Source: Lachnospiraceae bacterium
GTDB taxonomy: Bacteria > Bacillota > Clostridia > Lachnospirales > Lachnospiraceae
Assembly (NCBI GenBank): GCA_017964745.1
Contig: JAGCRJ010000300.1
Span: 1-6,449, forward strand
Length of the DNA: 6,449 nt
Direction: 5' to 3'
The translations under genes were made by a program, and so were the position numbers. Below are positions 1 to 6,181 of the stretch, in pieces; the stretch's first letter is position 1, and each line of letters opens with the position of its first letter. The notes beneath the pieces are model-generated. The model was given only the letters and a program-made list of their open reading frames with translations, was not told the origin of the DNA and did no database searches.

Positions 1-1089
1 ATCCAGAAAATACCTGATTATCATATTTATGGTCGTGGTCTTTCCGGTTCCGGGTCCTCCCGTCAGGATAAAGAGACCGTTCTTGATGCATTCGCGAACC
101 GCACTTATCTGTAAAGGATCGGCCTGCATTCCGTTCGCCTCCGCGATCCTCTCGATGTCGCGGTCGATCTTTTCATCCATACCGGGGAGATCCTTCATCA
201 TCGGGATGTTCTTTTCCGCAAGCATCCTTGCACAGGAAAGCTCGGCAAAGTAAAACGCGGGCAGATAGATCCTGTCTTTGTCCCTCTTAAGCTTTCCGGC
301 GTGGACCATATCCTTGAGGGAAGCAGGAACGTCAGCATGCTCTTCGCCGAGAAGCTCGGTTGTCATCCTCACGAGCATGTCCTCGGGAAGGTAGCAGTGG
401 CCTTCGGCAGAGCTTTCGGAAAGGACATACATGAGCGCAGCTTTACAGCGGTCCTCACTTGCGGGATCCATTCCCTCTTTGAACGCGATCTCATCCGCCG
501 TCTTAAAGCCTATTCCGCGGATATCCTCCGCAAGCTTATAAGGGTTGGTGCGAAGGACCGTTACATACTCCGGTCCGTAATTGTCATATATCCTTACCGC
601 CATGGTCTGGGAGATACCGAGTCCCTGCATCGTTACCATCGCATCGCGGAGGTCCTTCTTTTCCTCCATGGCGACTGCGATCTCCATGGCTTTCCTTTTA
701 CTGATGCCCTTGATCTCGGCAAGCCTTTCGGGCTCCTCTTCTATGATCCTGAAGGTATCGTCACCGAATTTGCTGACGATCCTCGAAGCGAGCTTTTCAC
801 CCACTCCCGTGACAGCACCCGAAGCAAGATATCTTTCCATCGCCTGTGAATCCGCAGGCGGGATTATCTTATAGGATGAGACTTTAAGCTGCACGCCGAA
901 ACGCGGGTGATCCGTATACTCACCCGTGACCTCGACCGTGTCACCCTTCGATACGTCGGGCATGCGTCCGACCACCGTCTCATCGAAACCATCGGAAATG
1001 AGAGCCAGCGCCTTAAACCCGGTTTCGCGGCTCTCAAAGATGACATGGTCCACATATCCTTTTATTGTTGCTTTTTCAGAAAAATCCAA
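1..1089 (-). CDS. recD2: RecD2-type ATP-dependent DNA helicase, N-terminal 363 codons (runs off left edge)
   Basis: RecD2 is a superfamily 1B, 5'-3' DNA helicase of bacteria without RecBCD; it acts in DNA repair and replication fork maintenance in the cytoplasm. The reading frame is open from the window edge to 1089. An OB-like N-terminal domain (about residues 7-76, starting ATIKGYVDHV) is followed by helix-hairpin-helix repeats near residues 87-135 (YLASGAVTGVGEKLASRIV, then LAEIKGISKRKA), the usual RecD2 order. Walker A is GGPGTGKT at residues 344-351 with Lys350 (bases 40-42). Full RecD2 proteins are about 730-800 residues, so roughly half is missing. The start is uncertain: TTG at 1089 is the only usual start codon between the in-frame upstream TAA and the OB domain, but its AAGGA (1092-1096) is only 2 bases away. 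GTG at 1053 would cut into the OB fold. It lies 5 bases after the flgJ-like stop, so translational coupling is plausible. Family assignment is firm; the start is an inference. Confidence 0.93.
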   Translation of the reverse strand, partial: MDFSEKATIKGYVDHVIFESRETGFKALALISDGFDETVVGRMPDVSKGDTVEVTGEYTDHPRFGVQLKVSSYKIIPPADSQAMERYLASGAVTGVGEKLASRIVSKFGDDTFRIIEEEPERLAEIKGISKRKAMEIAVAMEEKKDLRDAMVTMQGLGISQTMAVRIYDNYGPEYVTVLRTNPYKLAEDIRGIGFKTADEIAFKEGMDPASEDRCKAALMYVLSESSAEGHCYLPEDMLVRMTTELLGEEHADVPASLKDMVHAGKLKRDKDRIYLPAFYFAELSCARMLAEKNIPMMKDLPGMDEKIDRDIERIAEANGMQADPLQISAVRECIKNGLFILTGGPGTGKTTTINMIIRYFLD

Positions 1090-1094
1090 GATCC

Positions 1095-1505
1095 TTAATT
1101 CTTACGAGCGTTCATAGATACAACCTGATCTGCGGGAATGGAATTTTCATCGAGACCGTAATTGCGGCGGAGCTGCTCGTAAAGCTGCTGCGCAATCCCG
1201 AGTCCCTGCGTTTCGGTCGACTGGGCGGAAAGTTCCTGGAGAGCCTGACCTTTGAAATAATCCACAAGATTTTCTGTAGAAGAATCTTTACTTTCATCAC
1301 CGTTTCTTATAACGGTCTTGTCCATGTTCTTAAAGACCTGCTCGAGCAGGTAGCTTTCAAACTGCTTGCATACGCTCATCAGCTCATCGTCGGTTTTGGC
1401 ATGTTCAGCCTTGTTCGACAGTGAGTTTGCAAGCTCCGTTGCCTTGGCCTGTCCGGTAACGGAAGTGTAATAATCTGTAAGATTAGAGATGCCCGACATA
1501 TCCAT
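1095..1505 (-). CDS. flgJ: FlgJ-like rod-binding protein, single domain without muramidase
   Basis: The 136-residue protein matches the rod-binding domain that forms the N-terminal half of enterobacterial FlgJ, which caps or scaffolds the growing flagellar rod. The core is at residues 46-112: CKQFESYLLEQVFKNM, a polar linker, then the helix ending GLGIAQQLYEQL, the usual family signature. The C-terminal glucosaminidase half of FlgJ (about 313 residues in Salmonella) is absent, as in many Firmicutes and alphaproteobacteria, so wall cutting would need another enzyme. I see no signal peptide; export through the flagellar apparatus is the expected route. The start at 1505 is supported by AGGAG at 1514-1518, 8 bases upstream and inside the last codons of flgG; the Met at residue 3 would sit 14 bases away. 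Gaps of 4 bases to flgG and 5 to recD2 indicate co-transcription. The symbol reflects the rod-binding domain only. Confidence 0.9.
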   Translation of the reverse strand: MDMSGISNLTDYYTSVTGQAKATELANSLSNKAEHAKTDDELMSVCKQFESYLLEQVFKNMDKTVIRNGDESKDSSTENLVDYFKGQALQELSAQSTETQGLGIAQQLYEQLRRNYGLDENSIPADQVVSMNARKN

Positions 1506-1509
1506 TTAA

Positions 1510-2328
1510 TTATCTCCTGAGATTGTTGGCTTCCTCAAGCATAGTGTCGGAAGTGGTTATTACCTTGGAGTTGAGTTCGTAAGCTCTCTGGGTGGTGATC
1601 ATGTTGACCATCTCATCAGCGACCTGAACGTTGGAGCCTTCAAGGTAACCCTGGTTAACGGTACTCTTTTTGAGATTCCTGTCGGTAGCCTCGTTGATGG
1701 GTCTTCCGCTTGCTGCGGTCTCTTTGAAAAGAGTCTCGCCTTCACGGTTAAGACCTACGGGGTTATTGAACTGCCACAGTCCGATCGTCTTTCCGATGGG
1801 CTGGGGGTTATTCTTTTCATCGGGATAGCAGATCTGTCCGTCGCTTGTAACGGTGATCCTGCTGGTCACGTACTTCGAATCGAGAATGATGGGGTTTCCG
1901 CTTGTATCGAGAACGGGATATCCGTCGCTTGTTGCGAGCATGTTGCCTCCGTTTGAAGCGAGGGTCCATCCGAAGTTTCCGTTTCTGGTATAGTAGGTTG
2001 TTCCGTCAGCACCCTTTACTCCGAAGAAGCCCGATCCGCCGATGGCGAATGCGGTGGGTGATTCGGATGCGAAGAACGCGCCCTGCGTAAAGCTTGTATT
2101 AAGCGAAGATACTCTGGTTCCGAGACCAACCTGCGCGCTGCCGGGCTTGGTATCGCCGTTTGCGGATGTGGTCTTGGTCTGGAGTGTCTGATAGAGCAGG
2201 TTCTTGAATTCAACGGACTGGGATTTGAATCCGGTCGTGTTGACATTGGCAAGGTTATTAGCGATAGTATCGAGACTGGTCTGCTGAGCGAGCATTCCGG
2301 TTGCGCCGGTCCATAAACTTCTTACCAT
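1510..2328 (-). CDS. flgG: Flagellar distal rod protein FlgG (FlhP type)
   Basis: FlgG builds the distal rod that transmits torque through the cell wall to the hook. The 272 residues are close to the usual 260-270. The N-terminal flagellar basal-body rod motif is at residues 23-35 (ANNLANVNTTGFK), preceded by SLWTGATGMLAQQ as in enterobacterial FlgG (SLWIAKTGLDAQQ). The C-terminal domain at 228-272 contains YLEGSNVQVADEMVNMI and QRAYELNSK, the paired coiled-coil termini of the rod/hook family. A middle segment with AIGGSGFFGV and YTRNGNFGW is the family's D1-type domain. No cleavable signal peptide is seen, as expected for flagellar export substrates. The start at 2328 has a strong AAGGAGG at 2334-2340 with 5-base spacing. 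It is FlgG rather than FlgF by its closer match to the FlgG termini and by being second of the pair, as in Bacillus flhO-flhP. Confidence 0.95.
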   Translation of the reverse strand: MVRSLWTGATGMLAQQTSLDTIANNLANVNTTGFKSQSVEFKNLLYQTLQTKTTSANGDTKPGSAQVGLGTRVSSLNTSFTQGAFFASESPTAFAIGGSGFFGVKGADGTTYYTRNGNFGWTLASNGGNMLATSDGYPVLDTSGNPIILDSKYVTSRITVTSDGQICYPDEKNNPQPIGKTIGLWQFNNPVGLNREGETLFKETAASGRPINEATDRNLKKSTVNQGYLEGSNVQVADEMVNMITTQRAYELNSKVITTSDTMLEEANNLRR

Positions 2329-2353
2329 ATCTTCCTCCTTAAGAAACTAACTA

Positions 2354-3130
2354 TCAGACTTTACCAACCTGATTGACTGCTTTTTCAAGAGTCGAATCGA
2401 TAGTCTGGATCACTTTCTGGTTACTCTCGTACTGTCTTGAGATGGTGATGAGATTTACCATCTCGGTTACGGTCTGCACATTCGATGCCTCGAGGTATCC
2501 GCTGTAGAGCTGGCCCGATGCCTTCTTGAACTGTGCGCCTTCGATCGGCTCCCAATAGGTCTCGCCGTACTTTTTCAGATAATCGTAATTCTCGAAATCC
2601 TGAAGCTGGATGGTTGCGAGGACCCTTCCGTCCTGCATTACCCTTCCCGCCCTGTCGATCGTTGTTTCCTTTAACGGATCGATGGTGATATGTCTTCCGT
2701 TCGTATCGAGGAGATAATCTCCTTCGTGTGTAACGATGGTTCCGGTTTCGTCGAGCTGGAATTCACCGGCTCTCGAATACTTGGTGCTGGTCTGTCCGGC
2801 CTTGTTGGTAAATTCTATTGCGAAGAATCCGTCTCCGCCTATCGCGATGTCGTAGGTATTGCCGGTGATCCTGAACGAACCCTGGGACCAGTCGGTGTAA
2901 TTCTCACCTATCTTGACACCTCTGCTGTTATAGCCTTCCCTGGTTGCGAGATTATAGCCCACAGTCGAATCCTTGATCTTAAGATCGAGTACTTCGTCAA
3001 AGGTCTGGCTCGTTGAGCCTTCCTTTTTGAAGCCGACGGTCGTGACGTTGGCCATATTGTTACTGAGAACGTCCATACGGTTCTGCTCGTTGATCATTCC
3101 CGTATAAGCTGTATATAATCCCTTGACCAT
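2354..3130 (-). CDS. flgF: Flagellar basal-body rod protein, FlgF/FlhO type
   Basis: This is a second rod/hook family protein, 258 residues, paralogous to the flgG product that follows it by 25 bases. The N-terminal rod motif is at residues 24-35 (NNMANVTTVGFK) after the opening MVKGLYTAYTGMINEQNRMD. The centre carries AIGGDGFFAIEF and YSRAGEFQL, parallel to the same positions in FlgG. The C-terminal domain at 212-258 has YLEASNVQTVTEMVNLI and SRQYESNQK. FlgF forms part of the proximal rod in the FlgB-FlgC-FlgF-FlgG series; the Bacillus homologue in this position is named FlhO. The start at 3130 is supported by AGGAG at 3138-3142, 7 bases upstream. No signal peptide is visible, in keeping with type III flagellar export. 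The F versus G label is an inference from gene order and the shorter length; membership of the family is secure. Confidence 0.92.
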   Translation of the reverse strand: MVKGLYTAYTGMINEQNRMDVLSNNMANVTTVGFKKEGSTSQTFDEVLDLKIKDSTVGYNLATREGYNSRGVKIGENYTDWSQGSFRITGNTYDIAIGGDGFFAIEFTNKAGQTSTKYSRAGEFQLDETGTIVTHEGDYLLDTNGRHITIDPLKETTIDRAGRVMQDGRVLATIQLQDFENYDYLKKYGETYWEPIEGAQFKKASGQLYSGYLEASNVQTVTEMVNLITISRQYESNQKVIQTIDSTLEKAVNQVGKV

Positions 3131-3192
3131 AAATCCTCTCCTGAGCTGTCTGCTGTACTTCAGGCCTCAGAGCATTGCCCGGGCCGGAAGCC
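3131..3192 (-). other. 62-base spacer between mreB and flgF
   Basis: The spacer carries the flgF ribosome binding site (AGGAG, 3138-3142). An imperfect hairpin, CTTCCGGCC pairing with GGCCTGAAG on the minus strand with one mismatch and a loop of about 15 bases, lies in its upstream part but has no T-run after it. I see no convincing -10 box. Read-through from mreB into the rod genes is therefore expected, perhaps with some mRNA processing; that last point is speculation. Confidence 0.4.
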
Positions 3193-4191
3193 TTACTCGA
3201 TGGAGCTTCTGAAGGTTGAGATGAACTCGACATACTTTCCGGTACCGATCGCAACCGCGGTCATGGGATCCTCCGCAGTCATACAGGTGATTCCGGTACG
3301 GTCGGTGATGAGATCTTCAAGGCCTCTTAAGAGCGAACCGCCTCCGGTAAGAACGATGCCGCGGTCTGCGATATCTGCGGAAAGCTCGGGGGGAGTTCTC
3401 TCAAGCACGGAGTGGATAGCCTCAACAATGCTGTTGGTGGAATCCTCAAGTGCCTCTTCCATCTCTTCACTTGTAACCTCGATGGATGTGGGAAGTCCCT
3501 TTACGATGTGACGACCCTTGACTTCCATCTTGTCGACTTCAGGTCTTCTGAAGCATGTTCCTATCTTGATCTTTACATCCTCAGCGGTTCTTTCACCGAT
3601 GCTGAGGCTGTGATTCTTTCTCATGTACTTAACGATCGCGTCGTTGAAATCGTCTCCCGCAACCTTGAGGGATGCACTCTCTACTGCGCTTCCGAGTGAG
3701 ATGACTGCGATATCGGTTGTACCGCCGCCGATGTCAACGATCATATTGCCGCAGGGCTTGGAGATGTCGATTCCCGCACCGATCGCTGCCGCGATGGGCT
3801 CCTCGATGATGAGGGTCTCTCTTGCGCCTACCTGGTAAGCCGCATCCTCAACCGCCTTCTTCTCGACTTCGGTAACTCCGGAGGGTACGCAGACGGCGAT
3901 CCTGGGCTTTCTGAGGAGCCTGTGTCCTACCGCCTTCTGTACGAAGTATTTCATCATCTTCTCGGTTACCTGGTAATCCGAGATAACTCCCTGCTTGAGA
4001 GGTCTTACGGCTACGATGTTGGCGGGTGTACGTCCGAGCATAAGTCTTGCGTCTTCGCCGATCGCCTTGACCTTCTTGGTGTTCTTATCTATAGCTACTA
4101 CCGAGGGCTCCTTGAGGACAACGCCCTTGCCCTTTATATAAACCAGAACGGAAGCCGTTCCGAGATCGATACCAATGTCCAGTGCTGCCAT
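3193..4191 (-). CDS. mreB: MreB/Mbl actin-like cell-shape protein
   Basis: This is a bacterial actin that forms membrane-bound filaments and directs the elongation peptidoglycan machinery. The 332 residues match the usual size (B. subtilis Mbl is about 333). Actin-fold ATP-binding motifs are intact: phosphate-1 IDLGTAS at residues 8-14, phosphate-2 DIGGGTTD at 153-160 and the adenosine motif VLTGGGSLLRG at 280-290. Family stretches include GRTPANIVAVRPLK (53-66), EEPIAAAIGAG (130-140) and LERTPPELSADI (263-274). The sequence and the downstream rod genes resemble Bacillus Mbl most, so mbl would be an equally good name. The start at 4191 places the nucleotide-binding motif at the expected distance; the ribosome site is a modest AAAGGGG at 4202-4208, 10 bases upstream. 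It heads the apparent mreB-flgF-flgG-flgJ-recD2 unit, with a promoter candidate about 40 bases upstream of the start codon. No mreC or mreD is nearby, so this may be an extra paralogue of the main mreBCD locus. Confidence 0.95.
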   Translation of the reverse strand: MAALDIGIDLGTASVLVYIKGKGVVLKEPSVVAIDKNTKKVKAIGEDARLMLGRTPANIVAVRPLKQGVISDYQVTEKMMKYFVQKAVGHRLLRKPRIAVCVPSGVTEVEKKAVEDAAYQVGARETLIIEEPIAAAIGAGIDISKPCGNMIVDIGGGTTDIAVISLGSAVESASLKVAGDDFNDAIVKYMRKNHSLSIGERTAEDVKIKIGTCFRRPEVDKMEVKGRHIVKGLPTSIEVTSEEMEEALEDSTNSIVEAIHSVLERTPPELSADIADRGIVLTGGGSLLRGLEDLITDRTGITCMTAEDPMTAVAIGTGKYVEFISTFRSSIE

Positions 4192-4238
4192 TTCTTTAAA
4201 ACCCCTTTCGGATAAATCTTTACATAAATAATCAATTT

Positions 4239-4268
4239 ATTATATCCGATTTTACCGAAAAATAACAG
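4239..4268 (-). promoter_or_regulatory. Candidate housekeeping-sigma promoter for mreB and the rod operon
   Basis: On the minus strand there is a perfect TATAAT at 4244-4239. With an 18-base spacer the -35 region reads CTGTTA (4268-4263), matching TTGACA at three of six positions, so the -35 box is weak. There is no TG extension before the -10 box. Transcription would begin near 4232 and give a leader of about 40 bases containing the AAAGGGG ribosome site. The -10 box lies partly in a 5-base segment that interrupts the intergenic inverted repeat. I see no good match to the flagellar sigma-28 (SigD) consensus. Confidence 0.55.
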
Positions 4269-4278
4269 CGTTTTTTGT

Positions 4279-4291
4279 TGACATTGTGTCA
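4279..4291. promoter_or_regulatory. Short perfect dyad TGACA-TTG-TGTCA upstream of mreB
   Basis: A 5-base inverted repeat with a 3-base spacer lies about 10 bases upstream of the weak -35 box of the mreB promoter candidate. The size and position would fit a binding site for a dimeric regulator, but no regulator gene is visible and I cannot match it to a named operator. It could also be a small stem in a read-through RNA, or chance. Confidence 0.25.
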
Positions 4292-4294
4292 TAC

Positions 4295-4327
4295 AAAAAG
4301 CATGGGTGCTGTTTTTTGCATCCATGC
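4295..4327 (-). terminator. Terminator-like hairpin with T5 tail between the HD-GYP gene and mreB
   Basis: On the minus strand GCATGGATGC (4327-4318) pairs with GCACCCATGC (4309-4300) at nine of ten positions, with an 8-base loop, followed at once by TTTTTGT (from 4299). This is the form of an intrinsic terminator for transcripts from the HD-GYP side. The odd point is its distance, about 140 bases past the HD-GYP stop codon. On the plus strand the stem is fully paired if one G-U is allowed, but no T-run follows there. Confidence 0.5.
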
Positions 4328-4351
4328 CTAGGCGTATTCGTAAATCCGCTT

Positions 4352-4375
4352 CCAGCGTCTTTCCGAAAACGCTGG
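4352..4375. repeat. Intergenic hairpin CCAGCGT...ACGCTGG
   Basis: A perfect 7-base inverted repeat (4352-4358 with 4369-4375) encloses a 10-base interval that can add three T-A pairs around a CCG turn, leaving one bulged C. It has no T-run on either side, so it is not a simple terminator. It may be part of a structured 3' untranslated region or small RNA ending at the T5 tail near 4295. Its function is unknown. Confidence 0.5.
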
Positions 4376-4468
4376 GTAGACTTCTCCTTACAAGATGTAT
4401 ATCGGATAAATTGAATATTTAGTTTAGGGGGAAGGTGAAAAAAATCGAAATAAATTGCGGGCGAAGGA

Positions 4469-6181
4469 TCAGCTCTGGTTTTTGTAATATTCCTCGAGCT
4501 TCGGGCGGGCGTTTACGTAGATCTTCTCAAGGGCGGGATCGAACTGGGTGCCCATGCCCTCCATTATGATGCGGTCCGCTTTTTCGAAATCGAAAGCATC
4601 CTTGTAGACACGCTTTGAAACGAGGGCGTCGTATACATCGGCGATCGCCATGATACGTGCCTCGGTGGGAATATCTTCACCCTTAAGGCCTTCCGGATAG
4701 CCTGATCCGTCCCATCTTTCGTGATGGTAATGAGCGACGTTTTCCGCAACTACCTTGAAGGACTCGTCCTCTGTGTTCAAAAGGATCTCATGGATAACAC
4801 GCGCACCCTCGGCGGCGTGCTTTTTCATTTCGTTATATTCTTCGTCCGTGAACTTTCCGGGCTTTCTCAGGACCGCATCGTCTACCGCGATCTTGCCGAG
4901 ATCGTGCATGGGAGCCGCCTTGATGACGTCACCGCAGAATTCGGGATCGAGATCCATCGCTTTTTCCGCAAGGATCTCTTCGATGAGGATCCTTACACCC
5001 TCGCTCGTACGCTTGATGTGACCGCCGGTTGAATTGTCACGGCTTTCAACCATCATCGCGAGACTCATGATCAGATTGTCATGCATCTCGACGATATGCG
5101 CCGTCTTTTCCTGCACTTCGCTCTGCAGCTTTTCATTATATGTATCGAGCAGGCGGATGTACTTTCTGTTTGCGGTATCATCGGTAAATGTGATTATATA
5201 CCCGCGCTTTCTGCTTCCGTCGTACAGGTATCCCACATCCACTTTGAAGATCATGTCATCATCGAGATCTCCGGACTCACTGTGAAGTGTGAAAAGTGAT
5301 GTATTTTCTTTTTCATCCTTTTCGAATTTATCGATGAAATGACGGATCTTTCTTTCCGCAGGCTTGTAGCCGAGAACCTCATCGATGATCTTGTCCTTAA
5401 GTTCGGGAACGATCTTTTCCGCGGCACCGTTGCATCCGAGGAATCTGCGTCTGAAATCAACGGACATGTATCCTATCTCGCGGTCTCGAAGCATCGAATC
5501 GATGACGGTGTCACTGACATTGTAAAGATTGACCCTGTAGGCGATGACAAGATAGATAACCTGGGCCATGACATAACCGGCAGGCACGAGATCGATACCC
5601 GGAATGATCTTTCTGAGAACGAAAAAGCAGAGAACCGTTATGACATACGGAAGAACAAGTAGGCTGAGGACAGTCCTCGAAACCTGTCTCTTTTTGATCC
5701 ATGTGTAGAATATGGCTGACATACCTATCACAAAAAAGACAAAGTACATTGCATACATCGCGGTATGTGCGGGTCCGTATTCCCTCGTCAGGACTCCGTG
5801 TCCGTCTATTATCTCGAATGATACATTTCTGTAAAAAGAAGAATTGAAGCCGATGGTAAGTACCGGTGCATATACGGCCGAAATGACAAGGAACATTCCG
5901 GTCCTGATCCATTTGCCGATCTCTATCTTACACAGATTGAAGATACTCTCCACAATGAAGAGCTGAAGAAAACATGCGCCGAGATACATGATCCTCTGGG
6001 CGAAAAGAGCTTCACCCAGGGTCTGTGAAATTGCCGAAAAGAAATATCCGACACAAGCAACAGGTACGAACGTAAAGATAAGCGTAAAGTTCGTATCGAA
6101 ATGCTTATGCCACATGTACATATATATGGTTGTACATATAAGCGCCGCCGCAAGGGTCACGCTGTAGAAAACAGTTATCAA
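4469..6181 (-). CDS. Seven-helix membrane receptor with PAS-like linker and HD-GYP domain (predicted c-di-GMP phosphodiesterase)
   Basis: HD-GYP proteins hydrolyse the second messenger cyclic di-GMP. Seven hydrophobic helices (roughly residues 4-22, 33-52, 64-83, 93-111, 139-161, 168-190 and 197-217), with a loop at 112-138 probably outside the membrane, match the 7TM sensor module found on some histidine kinases. A PAS-like segment (about 225-340) and a short coiled coil (about 342-368) lead to the HD-GYP domain, about 365-560. Expected metal ligands are all present: Glu379, His388, His426-Asp427 (HDLGK), His455, His486-His487 (HHERWDGSGYP) and Asp515; the GYP triplet is 494-496. No GGDEF domain is fused. 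The start is a TTG at 6181 overlapping the TGA of the preceding gene, with GGAGG at 6191-6195, 9 bases away; the first Met, residue 21, would destroy helix 1. Activity is predicted from intact residues; the ligand is unknown. Confidence 0.93.
   Translation of the reverse strand: MITVFYSVTLAAALICTTIYMYMWHKHFDTNFTLIFTFVPVACVGYFFSAISQTLGEALFAQRIMYLGACFLQLFIVESIFNLCKIEIGKWIRTGMFLVISAVYAPVLTIGFNSSFYRNVSFEIIDGHGVLTREYGPAHTAMYAMYFVFFVIGMSAIFYTWIKKRQVSRTVLSLLVLPYVITVLCFFVLRKIIPGIDLVPAGYVMAQVIYLVIAYRVNLYNVSDTVIDSMLRDREIGYMSVDFRRRFLGCNGAAEKIVPELKDKIIDEVLGYKPAERKIRHFIDKFEKDEKENTSLFTLHSESGDLDDDMIFKVDVGYLYDGSRKRGYIITFTDDTANRKYIRLLDTYNEKLQSEVQEKTAHIVEMHDNLIMSLAMMVESRDNSTGGHIKRTSEGVRILIEEILAEKAMDLDPEFCGDVIKAAPMHDLGKIAVDDAVLRKPGKFTDEEYNEMKKHAAEGARVIHEILLNTEDESFKVVAENVAHYHHERWDGSGYPEGLKGEDIPTEARIMAIADVYDALVSKRVYKDAFDFEKADRIIMEGMGTQFDPALEKIYVNARPKLEEYYKNQS

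Larger units (their letters stand above)
4225..4421. repeat. AT-rich inverted repeat framing the intergenic hairpins
   Basis: The arm at 4225-4250 reads TAAATAATCAATTTAT, then TATAT, then CCGAT on the plus strand. The reverse complement of 4401-4421 reads TAAATATTCAATTTAT, then CCGAT. That is 20 of 21 matching bases with one 5-base insertion. The arms enclose about 150 bases holding two hairpins and a small dyad. It may be the closing stem of a structured RNA, the ends of a small MITE-like insertion, or paired regulatory sites. I see no clear target-site duplication outside the arms. The AT-rich composition raises the chance of coincidence, but not enough to dismiss it. Confidence 0.55.
4192..4468. 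other. 277-base intergenic region between the HD-GYP gene and mreB
   Basis: This is the only sizeable stretch without a gene that I can support. Going from the HD-GYP stop it holds a T8 run on the minus strand with no stem before it (about 4436-4443), the right arm of the inverted repeat, the CCAGCGT hairpin, the terminator-like hairpin, the TGACA dyad, the left arm with the mreB -10 box, and the mreB ribosome site. The word CGGATAAAT occurs twice on the plus strand, at 4209-4217 and 4403-4411. I recognise no known riboswitch or small RNA family here. Confidence 0.7.

Noticed and set aside
301..849. Long plus-strand reading frame (182 codons)
   Set aside because: It lies fully antisense to the well-supported recD2 frame, has no recognisable domain and no good ribosome binding site, so it is a mirror of coding bias.
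3060..3254. 64-codon minus-strand frame bridging the mreB-flgF spacer
   Set aside because: It overlaps both confirmed genes in another frame and lacks a ribosome site; its composition is that of a shadow frame.
4278..4283. Perfect TTGACA on the plus strand
   Set aside because: No acceptable -10 box lies 16-18 bases downstream (the position reads CATGGG), and no plus-strand gene follows. Its bases are largely explained by the dyad.
4134..4325. 63-codon minus-strand frame overlapping the start of mreB
   Set aside because: It has no ribosome site before its ATG, runs through the terminator-like hairpin and the mreB promoter, and resembles nothing known.
4436..4468. T8 run on the minus strand soon after the HD-GYP stop, considered as its terminator
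   Set aside because: I could not find a stable stem immediately before the T-run, so intrinsic termination there is not supported.
4192..4468. A c-di-GMP riboswitch (GEMM type) in the leader of mreB
   Set aside because: The neighbourhood makes it tempting, but the conserved core words of GEMM-I are not present and the pairing pattern does not fit; no other riboswitch family matched from memory.
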